Shown here piece by piece: positions 17,579 through 25,462 of a stretch of DNA of 64,000 bases. The notes beneath the pieces were generated by a model. That model saw only the letters and a list, made by a program, of their open reading frames with translations. It was not told where the DNA came from and made no database searches. Location of the stretch: positions 2,170,001-2,234,000 of the forward strand of contig CAVTJL010000001.1 of the NCBI GenBank assembly GCA_963735065.1, given 5' to 3'. The stretch comes from CAVTJL01 sp963735065 (GTDB lineage: Bacteria; Pseudomonadota; Alphaproteobacteria; Geminicoccales; Geminicoccaceae). The position numbers and the translations under genes were made by a program. Each line of letters starts with the position of its first letter. Position 1 is the stretch's first letter.

Positions 17579-19270
17579 TCAGCCGACGGCCGGCTGCGGC
17601 TGGAGCACGCTGTGGATCTGGGCCACCACCGCGGCACCCTCGCCCACGGCTGCGGCCACGCGCTTGGTCGAGCCCGCGCGCACGTCGCCGATGGCGAAGA
17701 CGCCGGGCTGGCTGGTCTCGAGCGGCAGGATCGGCCGGCCAAGGCCAGCCGCGCTCTCGGGGCATCGCAGGCCGGTGACGACGAAGCCTTTCTGGTCCAG
17801 CGCGACGCAGCCATCGAGCCAGCCGGTATGCGGATCGGCGCCGATGAACAAAAAGAGATGGCGGGGGTGGCAGACGTGTGTCGCACCCGTGGCACGCTCG
17901 CGGAACACCGCCGCGCTCAGGCCACCGACCTCGTCGCCCTCGAGGGCGATGACCTCCTTGCCGACATGAAGCTCGACATTGGGCAGGGCGGCGATGCGCT
18001 CGATGAGATAGCGCGACATGGAGGCCTCGAGGCCGGCCGCGCGCACGATCAGGTGCAGGCGTTTTACTTTTGGCGCCAGATAGACGACGGCCTGCCCGGC
18101 GGAGTTGCCGCCGCCCACGAGCGCCACCTCCTCGCCGGCGCAGATCTTGGCCTCCACGGACGAGGCCCAGTAGGAGACGCTGGCCCCCTCGAACGAGGAA
18201 AGGTTCTCGATCGCGGGCCGCCGGTAGCGCACACCCGAGGCGATGACCACGGTGCGGGCGCGGACCGAGGCGCCGTTGGTGAGCTCGAGCCGGGCGGGCT
18301 CCCGCGTCGCCCCCTCCGCCGGCGGGCACACGAGCCTCGCCACCTCGAGCGGTATCGCGATCTCGGCGCCGAACTTCTGCGCCTGGTTGAACGCCCGGCC
18401 GGCCAGGGCCTGGCCCGAGATGCCGGTGGGAAAGCCCAGATAGTTCTCGATCCGGGCCGAGGCGCCGGCCTGGCCGCCATAGGCGCGTTGGTCCAGCACC
18501 ACGACCGAGAGCCCCTCGGAGGCCGCATAGACGGCCGTGGCCAGGCCGGCGGGGCCGGCGCCCACCACCGCCACGTCATAGACCCGATCGGGGTCCAGCT
18601 CGGAGGTCAGGCCGAGGCACAAGGCCGCGTCGGCGTCGGTCGGGCGCTTCAGCATCGTGCCGTTCGGGCAGACCATCAGCGGCAGCTCGTGCGGCAGCAC
18701 GCCCAGCCGCTCCACGAGAGCCTTGCCCTCCGCGTCCTCGGCAGCATCCAGGAGGGTGTAGGGATAGCCGTTCCGGGCCAGGAAGCCCTGCAGCCGAACG
18801 AGGTCGGCGCTGCCCGGCCGGCCGACCAGCACGGAGCCCGAGCCGCCCGCCTCGATGAGGTCCACCCGGCGCAGGATGAAGGCGCGCATCAGGGCCTCGC
18901 CCACCTCGGCGGAGCCGATCACCAGGGCGCGGATGTGGGCTGCATCGAAGGGCAGGGCGGTACAGCCCTCGGGCCCGGCCCGGCCGGCGGCAAGCGCGGC
19001 GCGGCCGCCGAGCTCGCTCACCTCGCCCGTGAACTGACCGGCGCCCAGGGTGACGATCGGCGCCTCGCGCTGCAGGCCGTCGCGCCGCAGGATGTCCACC
19101 GTGCCCGCGAGCAGCAGCCAGGCCGGCACATGGCTGTCGCCGACGTCGAACAGGGTCTCGCCGGGAGCAAAACGCGTGGCCGGCCCGCTGGCGAAGCGCC
19201 TGGCTGCCTCGATCTGCAGCGGCTGCAGAACGGGAAACATCTGCTCAGGACGGGTGTCGACAAGGGACAT
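17579..19270 (-). CDS. Cyclic-nucleotide-binding domain fused to thioredoxin-reductase-like FAD oxidoreductase
   Basis: 563 aa in three parts. Residues about 25-140 are a cNMP-binding domain (RFAPGETLFDVGD, LLLAGTVDILRRDG, GAGQFTGEVSELGGRAA). Residues about 160-235 look like a thioredoxin-fold insert without Cys (ARNGYPYTLLDAAEDAEG, PLMVCPNGTML). Residues about 245-560 are a TrxR-like FAD/NAD(P)H module (VAVVGAGPAGLATAVYAASE; VALVGGGNSAGQAVVYLA; GVFAIGDVRAGSTKRVAAAV). No CxxC active site is seen where thioredoxin reductase has it, so it is not a classical disulfide reductase. ATG 19270 has AGGAGA upstream. It is divergent from the cyclase gene 213 bp away, which suggests that the cyclase product is its ligand (inference). 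Confidence 0.88.
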   Translation of the reverse strand: MSLVDTRPEQMFPVLQPLQIEAARRFASGPATRFAPGETLFDVGDSHVPAWLLLAGTVDILRRDGLQREAPIVTLGAGQFTGEVSELGGRAALAAGRAGPEGCTALPFDAAHIRALVIGSAEVGEALMRAFILRRVDLIEAGGSGSVLVGRPGSADLVRLQGFLARNGYPYTLLDAAEDAEGKALVERLGVLPHELPLMVCPNGTMLKRPTDADAALCLGLTSELDPDRVYDVAVVGAGPAGLATAVYAASEGLSVVVLDQRAYGGQAGASARIENYLGFPTGISGQALAGRAFNQAQKFGAEIAIPLEVARLVCPPAEGATREPARLELTNGASVRARTVVIASGVRYRRPAIENLSSFEGASVSYWASSVEAKICAGEEVALVGGGNSAGQAVVYLAPKVKRLHLIVRAAGLEASMSRYLIERIAALPNVELHVGKEVIALEGDEVGGLSAAVFRERATGATHVCHPRHLFLFIGADPHTGWLDGCVALDQKGFVVTGLRCPESAAGLGRPILPLETSQPGVFAIGDVRAGSTKRVAAAVGEGAAVVAQIHSVLQPQPAVG

Positions 19271-19483
19271 CGATGTTCTCCTGCTCGAGCGTGCCGCTAG
19301 CATCCGTGTACTAAGCAGAGCCTCGGCCGTGCGCCAGCCCCTGGGCCGGGCTGCCGGACTGCCGCCCATGGGCCTTGTGCTGAGCCGGTTGGCTCCCACA
19401 GATTGGCGCCCCATCTCAGGCTCGCGCGGCGTCCGATCCGGCACCTCGGCGCCGCCGGGCAAGGGAAGGAGAGGGAAGGGACC

Positions 19484-20656
19484 ATGTCCGGTCGGTCGGC
19501 GCCTCACTCGATCGTCGCCTGGATGCTTGGCGGCGCCACGATGCCGGATGGCGTCGAGCCCGTGCTCGCGGGGCTGTGCGAGCGGCTGGTGCTGGCGGAC
19601 GTTCCGCTCGCCCGTGCGGCGTTCTTCATCAGCACGCTGCACCCGCTCCTCTTCGGCCACAGCTTCATCTGGACGCCCGAGCGGGGTGTCGTGGCCGAGC
19701 CGGCGGCCCTGACGCGGCAGAGCGAGGAAAGCTTCCGGCGCAGCCCGCCGCTGCGCGTTCTCGGGGCCGGCGAGACGATCCGGCGCCGCCTGCTCGATCC
19801 CGCCTGTGCCCGGGACTTTGCGATCCTGGACGACCTCGTGGCCGATGGCTGCACCGACTATCTCATCCATCCGCTCGTCTTCAGCGACGGCCAGATCAAG
19901 GCGGTGAGCTGGACCACGCGCCACCCGGGCGGCTTCGCGCCCGAGCATCTGGCCGCGTTCGCCGCAATCTCGCCGGCCCTGGCGCGCATGCTCGAGATCG
20001 ATGCCATGCGCCGCATGGCCTCGACCTTGCTCGACACTTATGTCGGCCACCACTCGGGCGAGCGGATCCTCAAGGGCTCCATCCATTGCGGCGACATCGA
20101 TCGCATCGAGGCCGTCGTGATGCTCATGGACGTGCGCGACTTCACCTCGTTCGCCAACGCCCACCCGCCCGAGGCGGCGATCGCCCGCGTCAACGCCTTC
20201 TTCGCCTGCTGCGTGCCGGCGATCGATGCCGTGGGCGGCGAGGTGCTGAAATTCACCGGCGACGGGCTCCTGGCGATCGTGCCGCTCGAGGGCCGCACGC
20301 GCGAGGCCGCCTGCGGCGCCGCGCTGGCGGCGGTCGAGGCGATCGCGACGGCGGTAGGAGAGAGCGACGGCCTCGGCACGCCGCCGCTCGCCTATGGCGT
20401 GGCCCTCCATCTGGGCGAGGTGCTCTACGGCAATATCGGCGCCGGGCATCGCCTCGACTTCACGGCGATGGGGCCGGTGGTGAACAAGGCGGCCCGGCTC
20501 GAGAAGCTCGCCGGCGAGCTGGGCTGCCGGCTCGTGACCTCGGCCGATTTCGCCAGCCATGCCGGACGGCCGCTCGTGCCCCTGGGCCGCTGGCCGCTCA
20601 AAGGCTTTCAGGAGCCCGAGACGGTCTTCGGGCTGCCCGGCGAGGGCGTCGGCTGA
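19484..20656 (+). CDS. Class III adenylate/guanylate cyclase
   Basis: 390 aa. The N-terminal half (to about residue 195) is a soluble sensor-like region of a type common with rhizobial cyclases. The catalytic domain spans about 205-370. Its metal Asp residues lie in LMDVRDFTSFA and LKFTGDGLLAIV, and the transition-state Asn and Arg in GPVVNKAARLEKLA. The purine-specifying positions do not let me choose ATP or GTP with certainty. ATG 19484 is preceded by a purine-rich AAGGAGAGGGAAGGG tract. No membrane helix is apparent, so the enzyme is cytosolic. It is transcribed divergently from the cyclic-nucleotide-binding oxidoreductase gene. Confidence 0.9.
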   Translation: MSGRSAPHSIVAWMLGGATMPDGVEPVLAGLCERLVLADVPLARAAFFISTLHPLLFGHSFIWTPERGVVAEPAALTRQSEESFRRSPPLRVLGAGETIRRRLLDPACARDFAILDDLVADGCTDYLIHPLVFSDGQIKAVSWTTRHPGGFAPEHLAAFAAISPALARMLEIDAMRRMASTLLDTYVGHHSGERILKGSIHCGDIDRIEAVVMLMDVRDFTSFANAHPPEAAIARVNAFFACCVPAIDAVGGEVLKFTGDGLLAIVPLEGRTREAACGAALAAVEAIATAVGESDGLGTPPLAYGVALHLGEVLYGNIGAGHRLDFTAMGPVVNKAARLEKLAGELGCRLVTSADFASHAGRPLVPLGRWPLKGFQEPETVFGLPGEGVG

Positions 20657-20777
20657 TACCGCGCACCCACAATCCGTCTCGTGGTAGGATAAAAAAGGCA
20701 TCGGCGTGCCTGCGGCGTAGGCCCACAGTCCAGGGAGGTGGCCAGCCCGCGGGCGGCAGCGAACGAGGAGGTGCCGC

Positions 20778-21479
20778 ATGCAGGCCTACGTCTACGGCAA
20801 CCGCCAACAGCTCCCCGCCGGCTTCGAGGCGTTCGCGGATCGGGCAGGGAGCGCCATCGTCTCGATCGACATGCACGAGGGGCATCTCGCCGACACGCCC
20901 GACTGCCCGTGCCCGGCGCCGCGGGCGCGCGAGATCGTCCGGCCCATCGACGCCTTTCACGACGAGGCCCGCAGCCTCGGCGTGCCGGTCATCCATGTCC
21001 GCACCGTGCTGCGCAAGGGCGGCGTCGACGATGTGCGGGGCGGCAGGGCCGCCTGGCGCCTCGTCTTCCCGCTCCACGTCGGTGCCATCCCCAACGCCGA
21101 CGAGCACGCCATCGAGGGCACCCGCTGGACCCACCTCGTGACGCGGCAGGAGCCGGACGATCTCATCGTCGAGACCAAGAAGCGTCTTTCTGTCTTTTAT
21201 CCGACCGATCTCGACTTTCTTCTGCGCAACCTGCGGGTCGGGACGGTCGTCCTGAACGGCGGCTTCACCGATTGCTGCGTGCTCAACGCCGCCTTCGATG
21301 CCAGCAACCACGACTACCGCGTGGTGGTGCTCCGGGACCTCGTGCGCGGGACGAACCCCGAGATGGAGGACGCGGCGCTCAAGATGGTCTCGCTCCATCT
21401 GGGCCTCGTCATGGACTCAGCCGACCTGCTGGCCGAATGGCGGCGTCAGGAGGCTCCAGCAGCCATCGCCGCCAAGTGA
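20778..21479 (+). CDS. Isochorismatase-family cysteine hydrolase
   Basis: 233 aa. The family's catalytic triad is visible: Asp in SIDMHEGH, Lys in ETKKRLSVF and the nucleophile Cys in GFTDCCVLNAAFDA, with the preceding Gly and Thr that form the cis-peptide loop. Members hydrolyse N-carbamoyl compounds, nicotinamide, peroxyureidoacrylate or isochorismate; nothing here fixes the substrate. ATG 20778 has GAGGAG 7-8 bp upstream. A 121-bp gap separates it from the cyclase gene, so it may have its own promoter. It converges on the rhodanese gene. Confidence 0.88.
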   Translation: MQAYVYGNRQQLPAGFEAFADRAGSAIVSIDMHEGHLADTPDCPCPAPRAREIVRPIDAFHDEARSLGVPVIHVRTVLRKGGVDDVRGGRAAWRLVFPLHVGAIPNADEHAIEGTRWTHLVTRQEPDDLIVETKKRLSVFYPTDLDFLLRNLRVGTVVLNGGFTDCCVLNAAFDASNHDYRVVVLRDLVRGTNPEMEDAALKMVSLHLGLVMDSADLLAEWRRQEAPAAIAAK

Positions 21480-21513
21480 TCTTGCGGCTGCAGCGCGCCG
21501 ACGCAGCTGCGTC

Positions 21514-22356
21514 TCACGTCTCCATCGGAAGGCTCTCATCGGTGCTCCATTCCGAGAGCGAGCCGTCATAGACGGCAACCTGCGGATGGCCCAGCCGGTG
21601 GAGCAGAAAGGCGTCCACCGTGGCGGCGATGCCGGAGCCGCAATAGGTGATGGCCGAGGGGCGGCCAAGCGCCTCGGAGAAGCGCTGCCTCAGCGCGTCG
21701 TCGTCGAGAAACCGTCTCGAGGCCGGGTCGACCAGCTCCACCATCGGCACGTTGATGGCGCCGGTGATGTGGCCGGGACGCGCATAGGGCGCCTGCTCGC
21801 CGCGGTAGATGTGCCGGCGCAGCGCGTCGATCAGGCAGATGCTGGGGTCGCCGAGCGCTTTTCGCACATCCTCCTTGCCTGCGAAGACGCCGGGCCGAGG
21901 CCGCGGCTCGAAGGTCGCGCCGGCATCAGGGGCCGGCGCGTCGTCGATTGGCCCGCCGGCAGCCTGCCATGCCGCGAAGCCGCCGTTGAGCACCGCCGCA
22001 TCGTCGAAGCCGAAAGCGTGCAGCATCCACCAGAGCCGCGTCGCCCACATGCCGAAGGTCCGGTCGTAGAGCACGACCTGCGTGCCCCGGCCCACGCCCA
22101 GGGCACTCATCGCCACGGCGAAGCGCTCGTCGGAGGGCAGAGTGAAGGCGAGGCCGTTCTCTGGATCGGACAGGTCCTCGATCAGATCGGCGAATGCGCT
22201 CCCGGGGATATGGCCCTTGGCCCATTCGCCGCGGCCGGAGTGAAAGGCGATCCGGCCATCCCTCTCGTCAACGAAGGTGACCGAGCATTCCAGGATCCGC
22301 AGCACCGGATCGCCGATGCGTGTCATCAGCCACTCGGCGTCGATCAGCGTATCCAT
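21514..22356 (-). CDS. Sulfurtransferase with two rhodanese domains (thiosulfate/3-mercaptopyruvate type)
   Basis: 280 aa. The N-terminal rhodanese-like domain is inactive: its loop has YDRTFGMWATR with Asp instead of Cys, as is usual for these two-domain enzymes. The C-terminal domain carries the nucleophile Cys at about 239 in TYCGSGIAATVDA. The CGSG loop favours a mercaptopyruvate-type (SseA-like) enzyme over thiosulfate rhodanese, but this is not decisive. GHIPGS and GHITGAINVP precede the domain signatures. ATG 22356 has GGAGA upstream. The longer in-frame extension to 22533 lacks homology and is not supported. Confidence 0.9.
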   Translation of the reverse strand: MDTLIDAEWLMTRIGDPVLRILECSVTFVDERDGRIAFHSGRGEWAKGHIPGSAFADLIEDLSDPENGLAFTLPSDERFAVAMSALGVGRGTQVVLYDRTFGMWATRLWWMLHAFGFDDAAVLNGGFAAWQAAGGPIDDAPAPDAGATFEPRPRPGVFAGKEDVRKALGDPSICLIDALRRHIYRGEQAPYARPGHITGAINVPMVELVDPASRRFLDDDALRQRFSEALGRPSAITYCGSGIAATVDAFLLHRLGHPQVAVYDGSLSEWSTDESLPMET

Positions 22357-22702
22357 CGGCGGTCTCCGTGCGTCGGATCCAGGCTCCCTGTGGGCAGGCT
22401 TTGTCGGCCGCACCTCCTCCCAAATGACAGGTATAGGCCGACGAGCCACTGCTGGCGACGTCTCGCCGCGACCGTGGGCCATCTCTGTCCCGAGCCGGCC
22501 GGCTTCGGCCGCAGACGCGCGCCCCAGCGGCAATATCGCTGATTCTGATTCACGCGCGAAACCCGCAGCGGCCCGCCCGAGGACTGTCGCGTCCTCGATG
22601 TCCGGGCGTACGATCGACGCGGGTCGCGCGGAATCGTCTGGACAGCGGCGAGGCCCGGACTATCTCTGCCTGCCGCTATCGGGATGGAGTGGAGCGGCCC
22701 TT
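22357..22702. other. 346-bp divergent intergenic region
   Basis: Lies between the divergent rhodanese gene and the OmpA-like lipoprotein gene and must hold both promoters. Short open frames run through it, but none has a ribosome-binding site or recognisable product. I see no strong palindrome, terminator or repeat. Confidence 0.6.
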
Positions 22703-23413
22703 ATGCGACGTGCCCTTGTCTGCTCGCTGATTGGTGCCTCTATGCTGGCTGGCTGCGCGTCGACGGAGCCGGGCCAGGGGGGTGCGCCCTACCAGAATAC
22801 CGCCATCGGCGCCGGTGTCGGCGCCGTCGCGGGCGGCCTTTTGGGCGCCGTGCTCGACAAGCACCATCGCGGCACCGGTGCCCTGATCGGTGCGGCTGCC
22901 GGCGGTGCCCTGGGCGGCGGCACGGGCTATCTCTTCGACCGTCAGCAGAAGGCCTTCGACGACGCGCTGGCGACCGAGCAGCGGCAGAACCAGGTCCAGA
23001 TCCAGCGGGTCCGGGACGACCTCCTCAAGATCACGCTGCAGAACCAGGTGCTCTTCGACTTCGACAAGGCCGACATCAAGCCGGCCATGGAGCCGACGCT
23101 CACCAAGCTCGCGGGCGTGCTCAAGAAGTACGACCAGTCCGATGCCACCATCGTGGGCTACACCGACTCGGTGGGCTCCGAGGCCTACAACAAGCAGCTC
23201 TCGCTGCGCCGGGCCCAGGCGGTGGTGAATTTCCTCGTCGCCCAGGGCGTGCCGGCCCAGCGGCTCAAGGCGGAAGGCATGGGCGAGGCCAATCCCGTTG
23301 CGACCAACGCCACGGAGGCCGGCCGCCAGCTCAACCGCCGGGTCGAGATCCTGGTCTCGCCCAGCAGCTCGCCCCAGCCCGAGCCCCAGCAGGGCCCGGC
23401 ACCGACCAGCTGA
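22703..23413 (+). CDS. OmpA-family lipoprotein with glycine-zipper segment (YiaD-like)
   Basis: 236 aa. A lipoprotein signal with lipobox LAGC puts the acylated Cys at residue 18. A glycine zipper follows (AIGAGVGAVAGGLLGAVL; GALIGAAAGGALGGGTGYL), the kind that inserts in or spans a membrane. A short coiled stretch leads to an OmpA C-terminal peptidoglycan-binding domain (VLFDFDKADIKP, VGYTDSVGSEAYNKQLSLRR, VEGMGEANP-like AEGMGEANP, RQLNRRVEILV). The conserved Asp and Arg that contact diaminopimelate are present (GYTDSVGS; NRRVEI). It probably ties the outer membrane to peptidoglycan. The C-terminal Pro/Ser tail is short. ATG 22703 was chosen as the start of the lipoprotein signal. Confidence 0.92.
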   Translation: MRRALVCSLIGASMLAGCASTEPGQGGAPYQNTAIGAGVGAVAGGLLGAVLDKHHRGTGALIGAAAGGALGGGTGYLFDRQQKAFDDALATEQRQNQVQIQRVRDDLLKITLQNQVLFDFDKADIKPAMEPTLTKLAGVLKKYDQSDATIVGYTDSVGSEAYNKQLSLRRAQAVVNFLVAQGVPAQRLKAEGMGEANPVATNATEAGRQLNRRVEILVSPSSSPQPEPQQGPAPTS

Positions 23414-23430
23414 TCCGCCCCAGAGCGCTG

Positions 23431-24405
23431 TCAGAGCAGTCGTCTGGCCTCGGCGTCCCAGCGCCATAGATTGTCCGGGCAGAGCCTCGTGCCGCCCTGC
23501 CAGCGGTCGGGCGGGTGCAGGGCGCAGAGGTCCTGCTCGCCGGCCAGCACGAGCCGCCCGATCTCGCTGAGTTGAACGGGCGCCTCGAGGAAGGGCCTGT
23601 TCTCGTCACGCCCGGCCTGCGGCGCGAAGTGACGGCCCGAGAGGCCCTCCACCAGCGGCGGGTTGTGCGAGAGCCGCTCCAGGCGCTGGAAGAAGGGCAG
23701 GTCGCCCAGAAAGCGCGCGGCCTCCCGGGCGCCGCATTCCGCGAACAGGCGCAAGGGCGTGCTGGGGCCGACCGACAAGAGCTCGAGGATCTGGCGCTCG
23801 GTGCGCGACAGGCCGCTTTCCGGCGCCGGCAGCTCCTCGAGCAGGCGCAAGAGCGCCTCGCGGAGATGGGGCAGCGCGTCCAGGTCCCGCTGGAGCAGGG
23901 CCGCGAGCGCTGCCGGCGTCGGCGCCCGGAAGGCCTCCCAGGCCGCGACCGCCAGCGCCAGCTGCTCCTCCTCGATCGGGGCGGCGTCCTCGCCCAGCCT
24001 GCGCAGCGCCGGGGCGCCCAGGTTCGAGAGATAGTCGTCGGCCTGGACGAGCATCACCTCGCAGCGGCGATCCGGAGCCTGCGCGATGCGGTCCAGCACC
24101 TGGAGCAGCTGCAGCTGGTCGTAGAGGTCGTGCTCGAGCCAGAGCGTCAGCCGCGCGCCGTCGAGCGCTCTCGTCAGAGCCTCGTCGCGCTCCACGAGCG
24201 AGCGCTCTATGTCGGCCGCATCCTCCCCGCTCACGTCCGCCAGATAGCGCGCCCGAACGCCAGCCAGCTGCGCCGCATCCAGCCCCGCCGGCACCGGTCC
24301 GTCGTGCAGGATATCGCGCCAGGGGAGCACCGCGGCCGGAGCAACCAGCTCGCGGAGCCGCTCGGCCGCGCTGTCGCCATTGGTGAGGTGCGTGATGCGC
24401 GTCAT
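23431..24405 (-). CDS. DUF1835-domain protein
   Basis: 324 aa. The N-terminus matches the DUF1835 pattern: HLTNGDSAAERLRE, VLPWRDILHDGPVPAG, then LWLEHDLYDQLQLLQVLDRI. The C-terminal half is helical and Leu-rich and ends in a Trp-rich segment (GGTRLCPDNLWRWDAE). Biochemical function of the family is unknown to me. ATG 24405 has GGAGGAGG upstream. It converges on the OmpA-like gene with only 17 bp between stops, with no clear terminator. Confidence 0.8.
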   Translation of the reverse strand: MTRITHLTNGDSAAERLRELVAPAAVLPWRDILHDGPVPAGLDAAQLAGVRARYLADVSGEDAADIERSLVERDEALTRALDGARLTLWLEHDLYDQLQLLQVLDRIAQAPDRRCEVMLVQADDYLSNLGAPALRRLGEDAAPIEEEQLALAVAAWEAFRAPTPAALAALLQRDLDALPHLREALLRLLEELPAPESGLSRTERQILELLSVGPSTPLRLFAECGAREAARFLGDLPFFQRLERLSHNPPLVEGLSGRHFAPQAGRDENRPFLEAPVQLSEIGRLVLAGEQDLCALHPPDRWQGGTRLCPDNLWRWDAEARRLL

Positions 24406-24509
24406 GCCTCCTCCGACGATCCCCAGGCTGCCGATCCCGGGTCCAGCGCCTGGGCTGCCGTACCAGCCAGCATCGTCACCAGGCGCGGTCGGATCAAGTC
24501 GTCACGGCT

Positions 24510-25457
24510 CTAGCGGGCGATCACCCGATAGAGGAGGGACCTCTCTCTGTCGATGAGGGCCTGAAGCTCGGCCGCGTCCTGCGGCGTGCGCACGATGGTG
24601 GCGTTGCGCAGGCCTTCGGCGCGCGTGAAGTGGATGCCCTCGCGGAAAGGTGGGCTCGGCATGGCCACGAGGTTGCCGAAGCGCTGGTCGCCGAAGGGGA
24701 TGCTGTTCCTTGGCGAAGATCTCGCCGAAGAGCGCGAACTGAGAATCCCTGAGGAGCAGGCTCTCGAGCTCGCTGGCACTGTAGGTGCCGCCGAGCGAGC
24801 CCTTGGGCAGGTAGGGCGAGGCCGCGCGATCGAGGTCGCCCGAGGCCTGGAGCTGTTGGACGACCGCGGCAATGTTGCCGCTCGCGGAGTACACGTATGG
24901 TGTCGAGATAGCGGCCCATCGACCACGCCTCGACGCTCGTTACCCGCACCTGCTGCTTGAAGCTCAAGAGCGCCGCAGGAGCTGCGCCGACGCTGCAGCC
25001 CTCGAGATGCAGCGTGCCGATCGAGTCCGGGCCAGGTGGCGAGGCCGACGAAGGGGTCCCCGCTGTTCTCGCTCGAGACGCCCTTTGCCCACTCGGCCAA
25101 GGTACGTTGGCCGGTGAGACCTTGCTCCGAGCCCAGCGAGATCTCGCCAGGACTGAGGCCACCGTGCGTCAGCAGGACCAGCGTGTCAATTCGGCTGTAC
25201 TTGAAGATCTCGTCCATCAACCCCTTCCAGGACGAGACAACGACGACCCGGCTGGCCGGCATGTTGAAGATCTGCCGGCAATAGAGAACCGGGTCCGGCG
25301 CGTTGTCGGCGGCGATGCAGAGCTGGCTCGCCGTCGACGTCCCGGGCTTCACGGCCGCCTGCGGCAGCGCCTCGGGGCCGGCCGCCACGGCGTCGCCCGG
25401 CACCGCGTCGAGGGTGACGGCGGCCGTGCCCGTCGCCGGGTCGGAGGGGGTCGGCAT
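24510..25457 (-). CDS. Unknown protein with possible His/Cys peptidase-like core; three apparent frameshifts
   Basis: One protein of about 314 aa can be rebuilt from three frames. The order is MPTPSDPATG to VGLATWPGLD, then SIGTLHLEGCSVG to GRYLDTI, then YVYSASGNIAAV to EIFAKE, then NSIPFGDQRFGN to the stop. Each junction (about 25027-25033, 24890-24900, 24706-24711) needs removal of one base. The core reads DTLVLLTHGGLSPGEISLGS, then 40-45 residues later LHLEGCSVG. A beta strand ending in HGG followed by a strand ending in GCS is the layout of clan CD (caspase/clostripain/DUF4347-like) peptidases, where this His and Cys are catalytic. That reading is an inference. The gene starts 5 bp after the 612-aa gene upstream, so the two form an operon. 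No signal peptide or membrane helix is seen. Confidence 0.6.
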   Translation of the reverse strand: MPTPSDPATGTAAVTLDAVPGDAVAAGPEALPQAAVKPGTSTASQLCIAADNAPDPVLYCRQIFNMPASRVVVVSSWKGLMDEIFKYSRIDTLVLLTHGGLSPGEISLGSEQGLTGQRTLAEWAKGVSSENSGDPFVGLATWPGLDRHAASRGLQRRRSSCGALELQAAGAGNERRGVVDGPLSRHHTCTPRAATLPRSSNSSRPRATSIARPRPTCPRARSAAPTVPASSRACSSGILSSRSSARSSPRNSIPFGDQRFGNLVAMPSPPFREGIHFTRAEGLRNATIVRTPQDAAELQALIDRERSLLYRVIAR

Positions 25458-25462
25458 CGGGC

